NCBI GenBank assembly: GCA_021802745.1
Contig: JAJZRK010000050.1
Span: 1-16,918 of the forward strand
Direction: 5' to 3'
Source: a bacterium
GTDB taxonomy: Bacteria; Gemmatimonadota; Gemmatimonadetes; Gemmatimonadales; Gemmatimonadaceae
DNA: 16,918 nt
This document shows, one piece after another, positions 1-8,198 of the stretch (position 1 is its first letter; each line of letters starts with the position of its first letter). The notes under the pieces are model-generated. The model ran no database searches. It was given only the letters and a program-made list of their open reading frames with translations, and was not told where the DNA came from. Both the position numbers and the translations under genes were made by a program.

Positions 1-1
1 A

Positions 2-232
2 TCTGCCGGCGTGCTCGCCGGTGGGGAGTTCGGCGCGGTCATCGCGATGGTGGTGGTGACCACGTTCCTCACGCCGCCGCTGCTCGGCGCGATCGCCGGG
101 GCCCCACCCACCGGTGGCAGCGATGGCAGCGGCGACAGCGACGATTCGAGCGGACTCAATGAACTCGTCTCCGAGGGCGCGCCGGCGCCGCCGGCGCCGC
201 GGGTGACGCAGGCGCGGCCGCGGCTGGGCTAA
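2..232 (+). CDS. Probable cation:proton antiporter, C-terminal fragment (5' truncated by window)
   Basis: The reading frame is open from the window edge to a TAA at 230-232, so only the C-terminal ~76 residues are visible. They hold one hydrophobic segment, with GEFGAVIAMVVVTTFLTPPLL at its core. This resembles the last membrane helix of CPA-type Na+(K+)/H+ antiporters, whose C-termini often read 'xxTTxxTPPLL'. A low-complexity Gly/Ser/Asp linker and an Ala/Pro-rich tail ending RPRLG follow, presumably cytoplasmic and disordered. The family call rests on this short stretch only. Another polytopic transporter is possible. The start lies outside the window, and no U-tract terminator is seen after the stop. 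Confidence 0.5.
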   Translation, partial: SAGVLAGGEFGAVIAMVVVTTFLTPPLLGAIAGAPPTGGSDGSGDSDDSSGLNELVSEGAPAPPAPRVTQARPRLG

Positions 233-395
233 CGCCGCGGTCAGTTGTCCCCGCAGTAGCCTCGGATCATGTCGAGTGACCGGGTGCCTTTGTGCCGCCG
301 CCACGTGATGGCGAGAGCGGGCGAGCACCCCCGCCGTCACTGCGCCAGCGCCCGTCCCCAACTCAGACGACGGTACGCGGCGCGGTCGCGTATCG
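233..395. other. Intergenic stretch with no recognised feature
   Basis: Between the antiporter stop and the palindrome at 396 there is no convincing gene, RNA or promoter. A 91-codon open frame starting at 269 runs into the SOD gene antisense, has no recognisable family character, and is treated as spurious. Confidence 0.5.
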
Positions 396-468
396 GCGCG
401 AAGTGCGCGAACCCCCGCGGCGACTGCTGCAGTAAGGCAGTCGCCGCGGGGGTTCGCGCACTTCGCGC
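396..468. repeat. Perfect 32-bp inverted repeat (hairpin) with 9-nt loop, 3' of SOD
   Basis: Bases 396-427 are the exact reverse complement of 437-468, leaving a 9-nt loop (TGCAGTAAG). The right arm ends 9 bp from the last base of the SOD stop codon on the opposite strand, so SOD transcripts run straight into the hairpin. It could act as a terminator or 3' stabiliser. It is much longer than a normal intrinsic terminator stem, and neither side has a clear U-tract. The perfect match suggests a recent insertion or selection for pairing, as in REP/MITE-like dispersed palindromes. The palindrome itself is certain; its role is inferred. Confidence 0.9.
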
Positions 469-477
469 TCTCGCCGC

Positions 478-1086
478 CTACCGCGCGGAATACCGTTCCG
501 CGACCTTCCCCCAGTTCACCACGTTCCACCACGCGTCTATGTAGTCGGGACGGCGGTTCTGGTACTTGAGGTAGTACGCGTGCTCCCAGACGTCGAGGCC
601 GAGGATGGCGTGCTTGCCGTCCATGAGCGGGTTGTCCTGGTTCGGCGTGCTCTCGATGGTCAGCGCGCCGTCGCGGCCGGCCACCAGCCACGCCCACCCG
701 GAGCCGAACCGCCCCACCGCCGCCGCCTTGAACGCATCGCGGAACTTGCCAAAGTCGCCCCACGTCTTCGCGACGGCCGCGCCCACATCGCCGCCCGGTT
801 CGCCGCCGGCGTTCGGCGCCATCAGCTCCCAGAAGAGCGAGTGGTTCCAGTGGCCGCCGCCGTTGTTGCGCACCGCGGTGCGCACCGACTCCGGCACCTG
901 CGCGATGTTCCGGCAGAGGTCGCCGAGCGTCCAGTTGGCCAGCTCCGGCGCCTTCTCGATGGCGGCGTTCAGGTTGGTGACGTAGGCGTTGTGGTGCTTG
1001 TCGTGGTGGATCGTCATCGTCAGCGCGTCAATGTGCGGCTCGAGCGCGTTGGCGGCGTAGGGCAGGGGAGGAAGCGTATGGGCCAT
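478..1086 (-). CDS. sodA: Superoxide dismutase [Fe/Mn family, Mn-type signature]
   Basis: This is a 202-residue Fe/Mn superoxide dismutase, which converts superoxide to O2 and H2O2. It shows the N-terminal [13 protein letters not shown] signature and all four metal ligands: H27 (in IHHDKHH), H82 (in [10 protein letters not shown]), D165 and H169 (in DVWEHAYY). The G-G-G-H context before the second ligand and the Q150 in TPNQDNP follow the Mn-SOD pattern rather than the Fe-SOD pattern. Mn or cambialistic use is therefore likely, though not proven by sequence. There is no signal peptide, so it should be cytoplasmic. The open frame extends far upstream, but ATG at 1086 is the start: it begins the family N-terminus and has a GGAG about 7 nt upstream. 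It lies downstream of the dedA-like gene on the same strand, separated by 95 nt that contain a possible own promoter. Confidence 0.96.
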   Translation of the reverse strand: MAHTLPPLPYAANALEPHIDALTMTIHHDKHHNAYVTNLNAAIEKAPELANWTLGDLCRNIAQVPESVRTAVRNNGGGHWNHSLFWELMAPNAGGEPGGDVGAAVAKTWGDFGKFRDAFKAAAVGRFGSGWAWLVAGRDGALTIESTPNQDNPLMDGKHAILGLDVWEHAYYLKYQNRRPDYIDAWWNVVNWGKVAERYSAR

Positions 1087-1120
1087 GGCGGTCTCCAGGG
1101 GGCTGAAGTGTTGATGCTGA

Positions 1121-1126
1121 ATATTA
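1121..1126 (-). promoter_or_regulatory. Possible -10 box of the SOD promoter
   Basis: Read on the minus strand, TAATAT stands out in an otherwise very GC-rich 95-nt spacer. It would place a transcript start about 25-30 nt before the SOD ATG. No good -35 hexamer is visible 16-18 nt upstream, so this is tentative. Confidence 0.3.
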
Positions 1127-1181
1127 GCGCCTGCGGGGGCCGCCGGGTTCCCGTGCGCGGCACTGGCAGCCGGCGACGCCG

Positions 1182-1826
1182 CTACGGCTGCTCCCGCGCG
1201 GCCCGCCGCGCCTTGAGCGCGCCGATGATGGCCGGCGAGATGGAGATGAGCACCACAAGGATGATCACCTTCTCCACGTGCTGTGCCACACCGGGCACGT
1301 ACCGCCCGAGGAGAAAGCCGGTGAGCAGCATGGACCAGATCCAGGCCAGTCCGCCCATGATGCTGTACGTGAGAAAGACGCGGTAGCGCATCATGGCCAC
1401 CCCGGCCACCAGCGGCGCGAAGGTGCGGATGATCGGCATGAAGCGGCAGAGCACGACGGTGATGGGCCCCCACTTCTCGTAGAAGGCGTGCGCCTCGTCC
1501 ACGTACTTCTTCTTGAAGAAGAACGAATCGTCGCGCCTGAAGACGCGGGGCCCGGTGAGCCGCCCGACCCAGTAGTTCGTGTTGTCGCCGAGGATCGCCG
1601 CCGCGCTGAGCAGGCTGCCCAGCACGACGATGTCGAACTTCACCGGCGAGTCGGGGGTCGCCGAGAGCAGGCCGGCCGTGACCAGCAGCGAATCGCCCGG
1701 CAGGAAGAAGCCGAAGAAGAGCCCCGTTTCCGTGAAGATGATCACCGCGAGGCCGGCCATGCCGGCCCACGCGACGAGGGCATCGAGGTCGCGGAGTCTG
1801 TGGAAGAGGTCGAGAAGCAGATCCAT
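1182..1826 (-). CDS. DedA-family (SNARE-associated/VTT domain) membrane protein
   Basis: This 214-residue polytopic inner-membrane protein belongs to the DedA superfamily. Members have been linked to lipid scrambling or translocation, including undecaprenyl-phosphate recycling, and to membrane homeostasis. Visible hallmarks are an N-terminal re-entrant region [16 protein letters not shown], the [10 protein letters not shown] motif, the conserved [15 protein letters not shown] loop with both arginines, and 4-5 hydrophobic segments ending in a basic tail. The ATG at 1826 is chosen over a GTG six codons upstream (1844) because [11 protein letters not shown] is a typical start; neither has a clear Shine-Dalgarno. 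The gene is divergent from the trmJ-like gene across a palindromic spacer and is followed by SOD on the same strand. The exact substrate cannot be told from sequence. Confidence 0.92.
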   Translation of the reverse strand: MDLLLDLFHRLRDLDALVAWAGMAGLAVIIFTETGLFFGFFLPGDSLLVTAGLLSATPDSPVKFDIVVLGSLLSAAAILGDNTNYWVGRLTGPRVFRRDDSFFFKKKYVDEAHAFYEKWGPITVVLCRFMPIIRTFAPLVAGVAMMRYRVFLTYSIMGGLAWIWSMLLTGFLLGRYVPGVAQHVEKVIILVVLISISPAIIGALKARRAAREQP

Positions 1827-1858
1827 GGCGGGGGAATCTAGCACCGGAGACTACCGAT

Positions 1859-1987
1859 TGAGGATTGGGAATCCGGATTGGGATCGCGGACTGCGATGAC
1901 GGAATCCGACCAGCGATTCCAGCCGACAATCGCCAATCGGCATCCGCAATCGCAATCCGCGATCCCAATCCGCATTCCCAATCCTCA
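1859..1987. repeat. Long imperfect palindrome built of ~13-nt units in the dedA/trmJ divergent spacer
   Basis: Arms 1859-1897 and 1949-1987 are 39 nt each and match as reverse complements at 37 of 39 positions. The inner ~50 nt partly pair as well (CGATT...AATCG at the centre), so nearly the whole 129 bp can form a cruciform or hairpin. Each arm reads as degenerate ~13-nt units on the pattern GGATTGGGAWYSC, GGATTGGGATCGC, GGAYTGCGAT, converging on the centre. The element fills most of the spacer between two divergent genes, where both promoters should lie. It looks like a dispersed short-sequence-repeat palindrome rather than an ordinary operator. Confidence 0.85.
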
Positions 1988-2002
1988 GTTATCTTCTGAG
2001 CC

Positions 2003-2791
2003 GTGCCTCTCCTCGATCACCTCTCCATCGTCTTCCTCTTCCCGCAGGATCCCGTGAACATCGCGGCGACCGTGCGGGCCATGAAGAACATGGGCGTCAG
2101 CGACCTGCGCCTCGTGAAGCCGTGCCCGTACGATCCGTTCCGCATCGAGGGGGTGGCGCATGGCACGCGCGACGTGGTGGAGAAGATCCGCCACTTCGAG
2201 ACGCTTGACGAGGCGCTGGCCGACTGCCATCGCGTCATCGGCTTCGCGGGCAAGCGGCGCTCGGCCAAGTGGGAGCGGCTCCCCCCGCGCGCCATCGCCG
2301 AGCGGTACCTCGAGGATCTCGCGGCAGGGCAGCGCGTCGCCCTGCTGTTCGGTCAGGAAGACCACGGCCTGCCCAATGACGCGCTCGACCGGGCGCAGGT
2401 GCTTTGCATGATTCCCACCACCGAGCACTCGTCGCTGAACCTCGCGCAGGCGGTGCTCGTGGCGCTCTACGAATTCCACCTCGCCTCGGGCGACGCCACG
2501 CGCCGGGTGGATGCGCATCGCCATCAGGCGGGTCCCGCCACGCACGAGGAGTGGGAACGGATGTTCGCCGACGCCGAGCGAGCGCTCGACGCGGTCGCCT
2601 TCTTCCGCACGCGGAATCCCGAGCTGGTCATGCGTTCCATTAGAAGCCTCGCCTTCCGGGCCAAGCCCGACGCGCGCGAGGTGACGATGCTGCGCGCCGT
2701 GGCCATCGAGGTCATGCGCACGGTGGACCGCATCACGCGCGGGCTGGCCAAGGGACCGTGGCGGCGGCGAGACGACGATGGCACCCCTTGA
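2003..2791 (+). CDS. trmJ: tRNA/rRNA methyltransferase of the SPOUT (TrmH/SpoU) family, TrmJ-like
   Basis: This is a 262-residue SPOUT methyltransferase that would use S-adenosylmethionine for 2'-O-methylation of RNA. Family motifs appear in order: motif 1 [13 protein letters not shown] (residues 19-31), motif 2 [14 protein letters not shown] (113-126), and motif 3 with the AdoMet-binding trefoil-knot segment [16 protein letters not shown] (136-151). The [19 protein letters not shown] start and the ~100-residue helical C-terminal extension after the knot resemble TrmJ, which modifies position 32 of tRNAs. The tRNA target is inferred. GTG at 2003 must be the start or nearly so, since an in-frame TGA lies at 1997-1999. 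No Shine-Dalgarno is visible, and the start is only 15 nt past the upstream palindrome. Confidence 0.88.
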   Translation: MPLLDHLSIVFLFPQDPVNIAATVRAMKNMGVSDLRLVKPCPYDPFRIEGVAHGTRDVVEKIRHFETLDEALADCHRVIGFAGKRRSAKWERLPPRAIAERYLEDLAAGQRVALLFGQEDHGLPNDALDRAQVLCMIPTTEHSSLNLAQAVLVALYEFHLASGDATRRVDAHRHQAGPATHEEWERMFADAERALDAVAFFRTRNPELVMRSIRSLAFRAKPDAREVTMLRAVAIEVMRTVDRITRGLAKGPWRRRDDDGTP

Positions 2792-2879
2792 CACCGTGAA
2801 CGGCGCAACTCCGCACGACTTCACGGGTTAGGCTTGCGCGCGGCTCCCCCTCCGGTGAAATTCTACCGCTTGCTTAGCA

Positions 2880-2897
2880 CCACGTGTCCGCACGTGG
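2880..2897. promoter_or_regulatory. Paired CACGTG boxes / short hairpin upstream of actA
   Basis: Two CACGTG hexamers, each itself a palindrome, occur at 2881-2886 and 2891-2896. They are exactly 10 bp apart and form a 7-bp inverted repeat (CCACGTG...CACGTGG) with loop TCCG. They sit about 40-57 nt before the actA ATG. Spacing of one helical turn suits a dimeric regulator operator, but the pair could equally be a 5'-UTR hairpin. No regulator can be named. Confidence 0.35.
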
Positions 2898-2937
2898 GTG
2901 TGTCCCCCCGTACTCCCTCTCTCGCGGAACTCATCCG

Positions 2938-3669
2938 ATGACGGGAAGCAGGAAGTGGCTGGCGATTCTAGGCGTCGCAGCGATAGCAGTCGCGTCGACG
3001 CTCATGTCCGCCTACGCCGGCAATTATCAGACCGCCGCCGTCGCGGCGGGCACCACCGAAACCGCGACGCAGAAAGCCAATCGCGAGGCCCTCGGCAAGG
3101 CCAAGCCGGGCCCGTGGGGCTACAGCGGCGCGTCGGGCTACACCAACTACCTGGGGCAGGGCACCGGCCGCTCGCCGGTCCAGCCCGTCATCTTTCCGCA
3201 CCCGGTGCACGTGAACACGCTCAAGATGAACTGCGTGTTCTGCCACTTCGCGGCAAGCAAGTCGCCCGACCCGGGCCTTCCCGCCGTGGCGACGTGCATG
3301 GGCTGTCACGCCATCACCGCCATCGCCCAGCCGGAAGTGAAGAAGATCGCCGAGGCGTTCAACAAGCAGCAGCCCATTCCGTGGGTGCGCGTGCACAAGG
3401 TGCCGGAGTACGTGCACTTCCCGCACGTGCGCCACGTCTACGCCGGCATCACGTGCCAGACGTGCCATGGCCAGGTGCAGAACATGGCGCAGGTCTTCCA
3501 GTACTCGTCGCTCAACATGGGCTGGTGCGTCTCCTGCCATGTGAACGGCTACTCGCGCGCCGAGGGCATGCGCGCGGCCGGGTACCAGCCCGACTCCGCC
3601 GCGCTCGCCGATGAACGCAAGGGCGTGCGCAAGGTCGCGTCCTACGATTGCGCCAACTGCCACTACTAG
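2938..3669 (+). CDS. actA: Alternative Complex III subunit ActA, pentaheme cytochrome c
   Basis: This 243-residue cytochrome c subunit of quinol:cytochrome c oxidoreductase (Alternative Complex III) sits on the periplasmic side and passes electrons out of the complex. It has an N-terminal signal/anchor segment (residues ~7-26) and five CXXCH heme c sites at 99-103, 120-124, 173-177, 197-201 and 238-242. Extra histidines (H88, H91, H153, H160, H163, H166) lie between the sites and are candidate axial ligands. The last heme site ends one residue before the stop (CANCHY), so no tail follows it. ATG 2938 is preferred over a GTG at 2884 because it gives a clean n-region (MTGSRKW) before the hydrophobic core. 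It is the first gene of the act operon; actB follows after 10 nt. Heme ligation should depend on the ccm genes downstream. Confidence 0.93.
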   Translation: MTGSRKWLAILGVAAIAVASTLMSAYAGNYQTAAVAAGTTETATQKANREALGKAKPGPWGYSGASGYTNYLGQGTGRSPVQPVIFPHPVHVNTLKMNCVFCHFAASKSPDPGLPAVATCMGCHAITAIAQPEVKKIAEAFNKQQPIPWVRVHKVPEYVHFPHVRHVYAGITCQTCHGQVQNMAQVFQYSSLNMGWCVSCHVNGYSRAEGMRAAGYQPDSAALADERKGVRKVASYDCANCHY

Positions 3670-3679
3670 AGACCGACGC

Positions 3680-6600
3680 ATGACGATCCCCGTGGAAACG
3701 ACCAACGGCGTCAAGCGCCGCGATTTCCTGAAGGTTCTCGGCGTCACCGGCGCCGCGACGACCATGGTGGGCTGCAGCACTGACCAGGTCGAGAAACTCA
3801 TCCCCTATGTCACCTCGCCCGACCACACGGTGCCGGGTGTCTCCAACTACTACGCCAGCACCTGCCGCGAGTGCGCGGCCGGGTGCGGCATCATCGTCGA
3901 GACGCGCGACGGCCGCGCCCTCAAGATCGAGGGCAACCCCGATCACCCGGTGAACCGCGGCGCTATCTGCGCGCGCGGGCAGGCGGCGCTGCAGGGACTC
4001 TACAACCCCGACCGCTTCCGCGGCCCGATGATGCGGCAGAACGGCCAGTTCGTGCCGATCACGTGGAACCAGGCGATTGACGCGCTGCAGAAGGGCGTGG
4101 ACACGGCGATGAAGAGCGGCAAGGCCAGGAACGCCGTCTTCATCAACCAGCACGAGCAGGGGCTGCTGCACACGTTCCTCGACGAATGGCTGGCGCTGCG
4201 CGGCATGCCGCCGCACATCAGCTACGACGCCGAGGCGCCCTTCGCCACCATCGCCGCCAACAAGGCGGTGTACGGCGTGTCGTGGCCCAGGCTCGACTTT
4301 GGCGCCGCCAAGGTGATTGTCTCGTTCGCCGCCGACTTCCTCGACGGCTGGGGACTGCCGGTGCCGCAGCAGCTCGATTTCGCCGACGCGCGCGGCAAGG
4401 TGGACGACGCGCCGCGTCTCATCTACATCGGGCCGCGCCGGCCGCTCACCGGCCTCAACGCCGACCAGTGGATTGCCGCCAAGCCCGGCACCGCCGGCGC
4501 GATTGCCAAGATGCTCGCCGGCAAGATGTCGCCGGCCGCCGCCGCTGCGGCGACCGACACGCCCGTGAAGGTGCTCGCCGCGCTGCAGAAGGAAGTCGCC
4601 GCCGCCAAGCCGTCGCTCATGATTGCCGGCGGATCGGGGCCGAACGCGCTCGACCTGAACACGGAAGTCGCCAATCTCAACAAGGCGCTCGGCAACGTGG
4701 GCGTCACGGTGAAACCCGCCGAAGCGTACGGCGCGTGGGAAGGGGTGGTGCCGCCGGCGGTGCTCAACGATGTGGTGGCAGCGATGGAGGCGGGTGACGT
4801 GCCCGCGCTCTTCGTGCGCGGCGCCGACCCGGTGTACAGCACGCCGGCCGGGCTGGGGTTCGCCGCCGCCACGAAGAAGGTGCCGTTCAAGGTGTCGTTC
4901 TCGTCGGTGCCGAATGAGACCACCGTGCTCTGCGACCTGATCCTTCCCGACCACCACGCGCTCGAGAGCTGGGGCATCGCCGAGCCGGTGAAGGGGACGC
5001 TCAGCCTGCAGCAGCCGACGATGGATCCCGTGTTCAACACGCGGTCAACCGCCGACGTGCTGCTGGCGTCGCTCAAGCCGATGCCATGCTTCGCCTGCCC
5101 GGAGAACCCCGCCGAGGAGAAGCAGCACGCCACCGACGTGTCCAAGTTCCCGCCCGATTATCGTGGCGTGGTGGCCAGGCACATTGGCGGCAATGGGCAA
5201 CTCCAGAACGCACTGCCCAAGGCGCTGCTCCCCGGCATGCTCCCCAAGCGCGTGGCCCCGGTGGCGAAGATCATGAAGCCGGCCATCGCCGGCGAGCAGA
5301 ATGGCGACTACTACCTCGCCACGTATTCCAATCTGTTGATGGGCGACGGCCGCGGCGCCAACAAGCCCTGGCTGCAGGAACTCCCCGACCCGGTCACCAA
5401 GGTCTGCTGGCAGACCGTGGTCGAGATGCATCCCGAGACCGCCACGAAGCTCGGCGTCGAGCGCGGCGATCACGTGACGGTGAAGACCGCCGCTGGCGCG
5501 ATCACGGCCCCTGCCTTCCTGTATATCGGCGTCCGGCCCGACACCATTGCGGTGATGGTCGGGCGCGGGCAGCAGGCGTCGGGGCGCTACGCGACCAACA
5601 CGGGGCGCAATGCGTGGGGCCTGCTCCCGGCATCGAACGACCAGGCCGGCGGCTACCAACTGGTGGGTGTGCGCTGCACCGTGACGAAGGCCGACGGGAA
5701 CTCGATGATCGTCACGACCGAGGGCTCCGGACGCCAGCACGGGCGGGGCATCGCGCGGGCGGCGACGCTGGAGGAGCTGCTCAAGGGCGAGGAGCATGCC
5801 GAGCACGCCTTCCCCGGCCAGGCTTCCACGGAGTTTCTCCCCGGTCTGCGCGCCCCGGTCGCCAATGACGCGCAAGGCGAGCTGGGCGATCCGAAGTCGG
5901 CGCAGATGGGCGAGTACGATCCCAACCACCCGAGCGGCCGCGCCAGGCGCCGCTGGGCGATGACGATTGACCTGGCCAAGTGCACCGGGTGCTCGGCCTG
6001 CGTCACCGCCTGCTACGCCGAGAACAACATCCCGACGGTCGGCGCCGAGTGGCAGGGTCCCATCCTGTATCCGGACCGCAAGTTCCCGGGCGCCAACATC
6101 ACCCGCTCGCGCGAGATGGCGTGGCTGCGCCTCGAGCGCTACTACGAGATTGATCGCGAGTACAAGGACGTGGCGTGGAATCCGGAGCATCACCCCGAGG
6201 CGCGGGTGATCCCGATGATGTGCCAGCACTGCGGCAACGCGCCGTGCGAGCCCGTCTGCCCGGTGTACGCGACGTACCACTCGCCGGACGGCCTGAACGT
6301 GCAGGTCTACAACCGCTGCGTGGGCACGCGCTACTGCTCCAACAACTGCCCGTACAAGGTGCGCTACTTCAACTGGTTCGGGTACGGCGAAGTGGACCGC
6401 GCGCAGTATGCGTTCCCGGAACCGCTCAACTGGCAGCTCAATCCCGACGTGACGGTGCGCGGGAAGGGCGTGATGGAGAAGTGCTCGTTCTGCGTGCAGC
6501 GCATCCGCGACGCGGAAACCCTGGCCAAGGTGCAGAACCGCGAGATCACCCCCGACGAGTTCACGACGGCGTGCGCACAGGCCTGCCCGTCGCGCGCCAT

Positions 6601-6754
6601 CATCTTCGGCGATGCCGCCGACGAGAACTGGTCGGTCACCAAGCTCATCGAGGACCGCCGTGCGTACCACGTGTTCGAGGAACTGAACACGTTCACCGCG
6701 GTGGTCTACCTGAAGAAGATCAACCACCCGGCCGCGGCCGGGGCCACGGCGTAA
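3680..6754 (+). CDS. actB: Alternative Complex III subunit ActB (molybdopterin-oxidoreductase-like domain fused to Fe-S ferredoxin domain)
   Basis: This 1024-residue periplasmic subunit of ACIII begins with a twin-arginine-like leader (KRRDFLK, residues 12-18) followed by VGCS at C32, which could be a lipidation site. Residues ~55-740 resemble the catalytic subunit of molybdopterin enzymes (CISM family). They include C62-X2-C65-X3-C69-X27-C97, the usual [4Fe-4S] spacing of that family. In ACIII this domain is known not to carry molybdenum. Residues ~760-1000 form the ferredoxin-like B2 domain, with 15 clustered cysteines: 768, 771, 774, 778; 848, 851, 856, 860; 880, 886, 890; 935, 938; 965, 969. 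Fifteen is the count expected for three [4Fe-4S] and one [3Fe-4S] cluster. ATG 3680 starts the Tat-like leader; the frame is open 23 codons upstream into actA and is ignored there. actC follows after 13 nt. Confidence 0.95.
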   Translation: MTIPVETTNGVKRRDFLKVLGVTGAATTMVGCSTDQVEKLIPYVTSPDHTVPGVSNYYASTCRECAAGCGIIVETRDGRALKIEGNPDHPVNRGAICARGQAALQGLYNPDRFRGPMMRQNGQFVPITWNQAIDALQKGVDTAMKSGKARNAVFINQHEQGLLHTFLDEWLALRGMPPHISYDAEAPFATIAANKAVYGVSWPRLDFGAAKVIVSFAADFLDGWGLPVPQQLDFADARGKVDDAPRLIYIGPRRPLTGLNADQWIAAKPGTAGAIAKMLAGKMSPAAAAAATDTPVKVLAALQKEVAAAKPSLMIAGGSGPNALDLNTEVANLNKALGNVGVTVKPAEAYGAWEGVVPPAVLNDVVAAMEAGDVPALFVRGADPVYSTPAGLGFAAATKKVPFKVSFSSVPNETTVLCDLILPDHHALESWGIAEPVKGTLSLQQPTMDPVFNTRSTADVLLASLKPMPCFACPENPAEEKQHATDVSKFPPDYRGVVARHIGGNGQLQNALPKALLPGMLPKRVAPVAKIMKPAIAGEQNGDYYLATYSNLLMGDGRGANKPWLQELPDPVTKVCWQTVVEMHPETATKLGVERGDHVTVKTAAGAITAPAFLYIGVRPDTIAVMVGRGQQASGRYATNTGRNAWGLLPASNDQAGGYQLVGVRCTVTKADGNSMIVTTEGSGRQHGRGIARAATLEELLKGEEHAEHAFPGQASTEFLPGLRAPVANDAQGELGDPKSAQMGEYDPNHPSGRARRRWAMTIDLAKCTGCSACVTACYAENNIPTVGAEWQGPILYPDRKFPGANITRSREMAWLRLERYYEIDREYKDVAWNPEHHPEARVIPMMCQHCGNAPCEPVCPVYATYHSPDGLNVQVYNRCVGTRYCSNNCPYKVRYFNWFGYGEVDRAQYAFPEPLNWQLNPDVTVRGKGVMEKCSFCVQRIRDAETLAKVQNREITPDEFTTACAQACPSRAIIFGDAADENWSVTKLIEDRRAYHVFEELNTFTAVVYLKKINHPAAAGATA

Positions 6755-6767
6755 GGGGGCGCGGACG

Positions 6768-8198
6768 ATGGCAACCATCGCCTACGAACCAAGGCGGCCG
6801 AACATCGCCTCGGCGAACGTGCAACTCCCGGCGGTCCGGGATTACGAGCAGGTGGACGAGGACATCACGTCCACGCTGCGGCCGACCAAGGCCTGGTTCC
6901 TGATGCTCGTGATCGCCATGGCCTTCCTGGCGATCGGCATCGCGAGCCTGACGTACCAGATCCATCAGGGACTCGGCGTGGCGGGGTACAACCCGCCCGT
7001 GATGTGGGGCGTCTACATCATCACGTTCGTCTTCTGGGTCGGCATCGGCCACGCCGGGACGCTCATCTCGGCCATTCTGTACCTCTTCCGGGCCGGCTTC
7101 CGCACCACCATCTACCGGTGCGCCGAAGCGATGACGGTGTTCGCCGTCATGACGGCCGGGCTCTTCCCGATCATTCACGTCGGGCGCCCGTGGAAGGCGT
7201 TCTGGCTGATCCCGTACCCCAACTGGCGCCTGCTCTGGCCGCAGTTCAAGTCGCCGCTCGTCTGGGACGTCTTCGCGATCTCGACGTACCTGACGATCTC
7301 GACGACGTTCCTCTTCGTCGGCCTCATTCCCGACATCGCCGTGCTGCGCGACCGCGAGAAGAACCCGACGCGCCGGGCCATCCTGGCCTTCCTGTCGTTC
7401 GGCTGGCGCAACACCGAGCGCGAGTGGCGGCACTTCGCCCGCGCCTACCTGTTCCTGGCGGCGGTCAGCACGCCGCTGGTGCTGTCGGTGCACTCCGTCG
7501 TGTCGTTCGACTTTGCCATGGCGCTGACGCCCGGCTGGCACACGACGATCTTCCCGCCCTACTTCGTGGCGGGCGCCATCTTCTCGGGCATCGGGATGGT
7601 CTTCACGATCATCATCCCGATCCGGAAATATTTCCGGCTCCAGCATTTCGTCACGCTCAACCACCTCGACGCGGCGGCCAAGCTGGCCCTCACCACGTCG
7701 CTCGTGGTCGGGTGCGCGTACCTGATCGAGTTCTTCATCGCCTGGTACGGCGGCGTGCAGGCCGAGCAGGCCTACTTCTGGAACCGCGTCTTTGGCCAGT
7801 GGTGGTGGGCGGCCTGGATCATGCTGACGTGCAACATGATCCTCCCGCTCTCGCTCTTCTCGCAGAAACTCCGCCGCAATCCGACGTGGCTCTGGATCCT
7901 GTCGATCTTCATCAACATCGGCATGTGGTTCGAGCGCTTCGTGATCGTCGTCCCGTCGCTGTCGCACGAGTTCGAGCCGTGGCAGTGGACGACGTACGCG
8001 CCCACCTGGGTGGACTACTCCATCCTGCTCGGCTCGTTCGGCTGGTTCTTCATGTGGTTCCTCCTCTTCGTCCGGCAGTTCCCGGTGATCGCCATCTCCG
8101 AGGTGAAGGAGATCGTGCCGCCGCGCGTGCGGCATGCGCACATGCACACGCCGGACGATGCGGAAGACTTTGAACCTCAAACGGGACGGGCCCACTAA
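6768..8198 (+). CDS. actC: Alternative Complex III subunit ActC, NrfD-like integral membrane quinol-binding subunit
   Basis: This 476-residue polytopic membrane protein is of the NrfD/PsrC family. It has a ~40-residue hydrophilic N-terminus and about ten hydrophobic segments. The conserved stretch HVGRPWKAFWLIPYPN, with ...WPQFKSPLVWD after it, is the characteristic part of the ACIII/NrfD family. In solved ACIII structures ActC binds quinol near the periplasmic face next to the ActB clusters and may take part in proton transfer. The function is therefore inferred by homology. It starts at ATG 6768 with a G-rich AAGGGGG upstream. Its TAA overlaps the actD ATG by one base (TAATG), suggesting translational coupling. 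Confidence 0.94.
   Translation: MATIAYEPRRPNIASANVQLPAVRDYEQVDEDITSTLRPTKAWFLMLVIAMAFLAIGIASLTYQIHQGLGVAGYNPPVMWGVYIITFVFWVGIGHAGTLISAILYLFRAGFRTTIYRCAEAMTVFAVMTAGLFPIIHVGRPWKAFWLIPYPNWRLLWPQFKSPLVWDVFAISTYLTISTTFLFVGLIPDIAVLRDREKNPTRRAILAFLSFGWRNTEREWRHFARAYLFLAAVSTPLVLSVHSVVSFDFAMALTPGWHTTIFPPYFVAGAIFSGIGMVFTIIIPIRKYFRLQHFVTLNHLDAAAKLALTTSLVVGCAYLIEFFIAWYGGVQAEQAYFWNRVFGQWWWAAWIMLTCNMILPLSLFSQKLRRNPTWLWILSIFINIGMWFERFVIVVPSLSHEFEPWQWTTYAPTWVDYSILLGSFGWFFMWFLLFVRQFPVIAISEVKEIVPPRVRHAHMHTPDDAEDFEPQTGRAH

Noticed and set aside
269..544. Small + strand open frame between the antiporter fragment and SOD
   Set aside because: It spans the perfect palindrome, overlaps SOD antisense and shows no recognisable protein features.
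1087..1968. Upstream extension of the SOD reading frame to 496 residues
   Set aside because: The added part is an out-of-frame read of the DedA-like gene. The SOD family start and a ribosome-binding site define ATG at 1086.
3680..6754. ActB as a formate dehydrogenase, polysulfide reductase or DMSO reductase
   Set aside because: The fusion of the molybdopterin-like domain with the ferredoxin domain in one chain, and the actA, actC, actD, actE and actF neighbours, identify Alternative Complex III.
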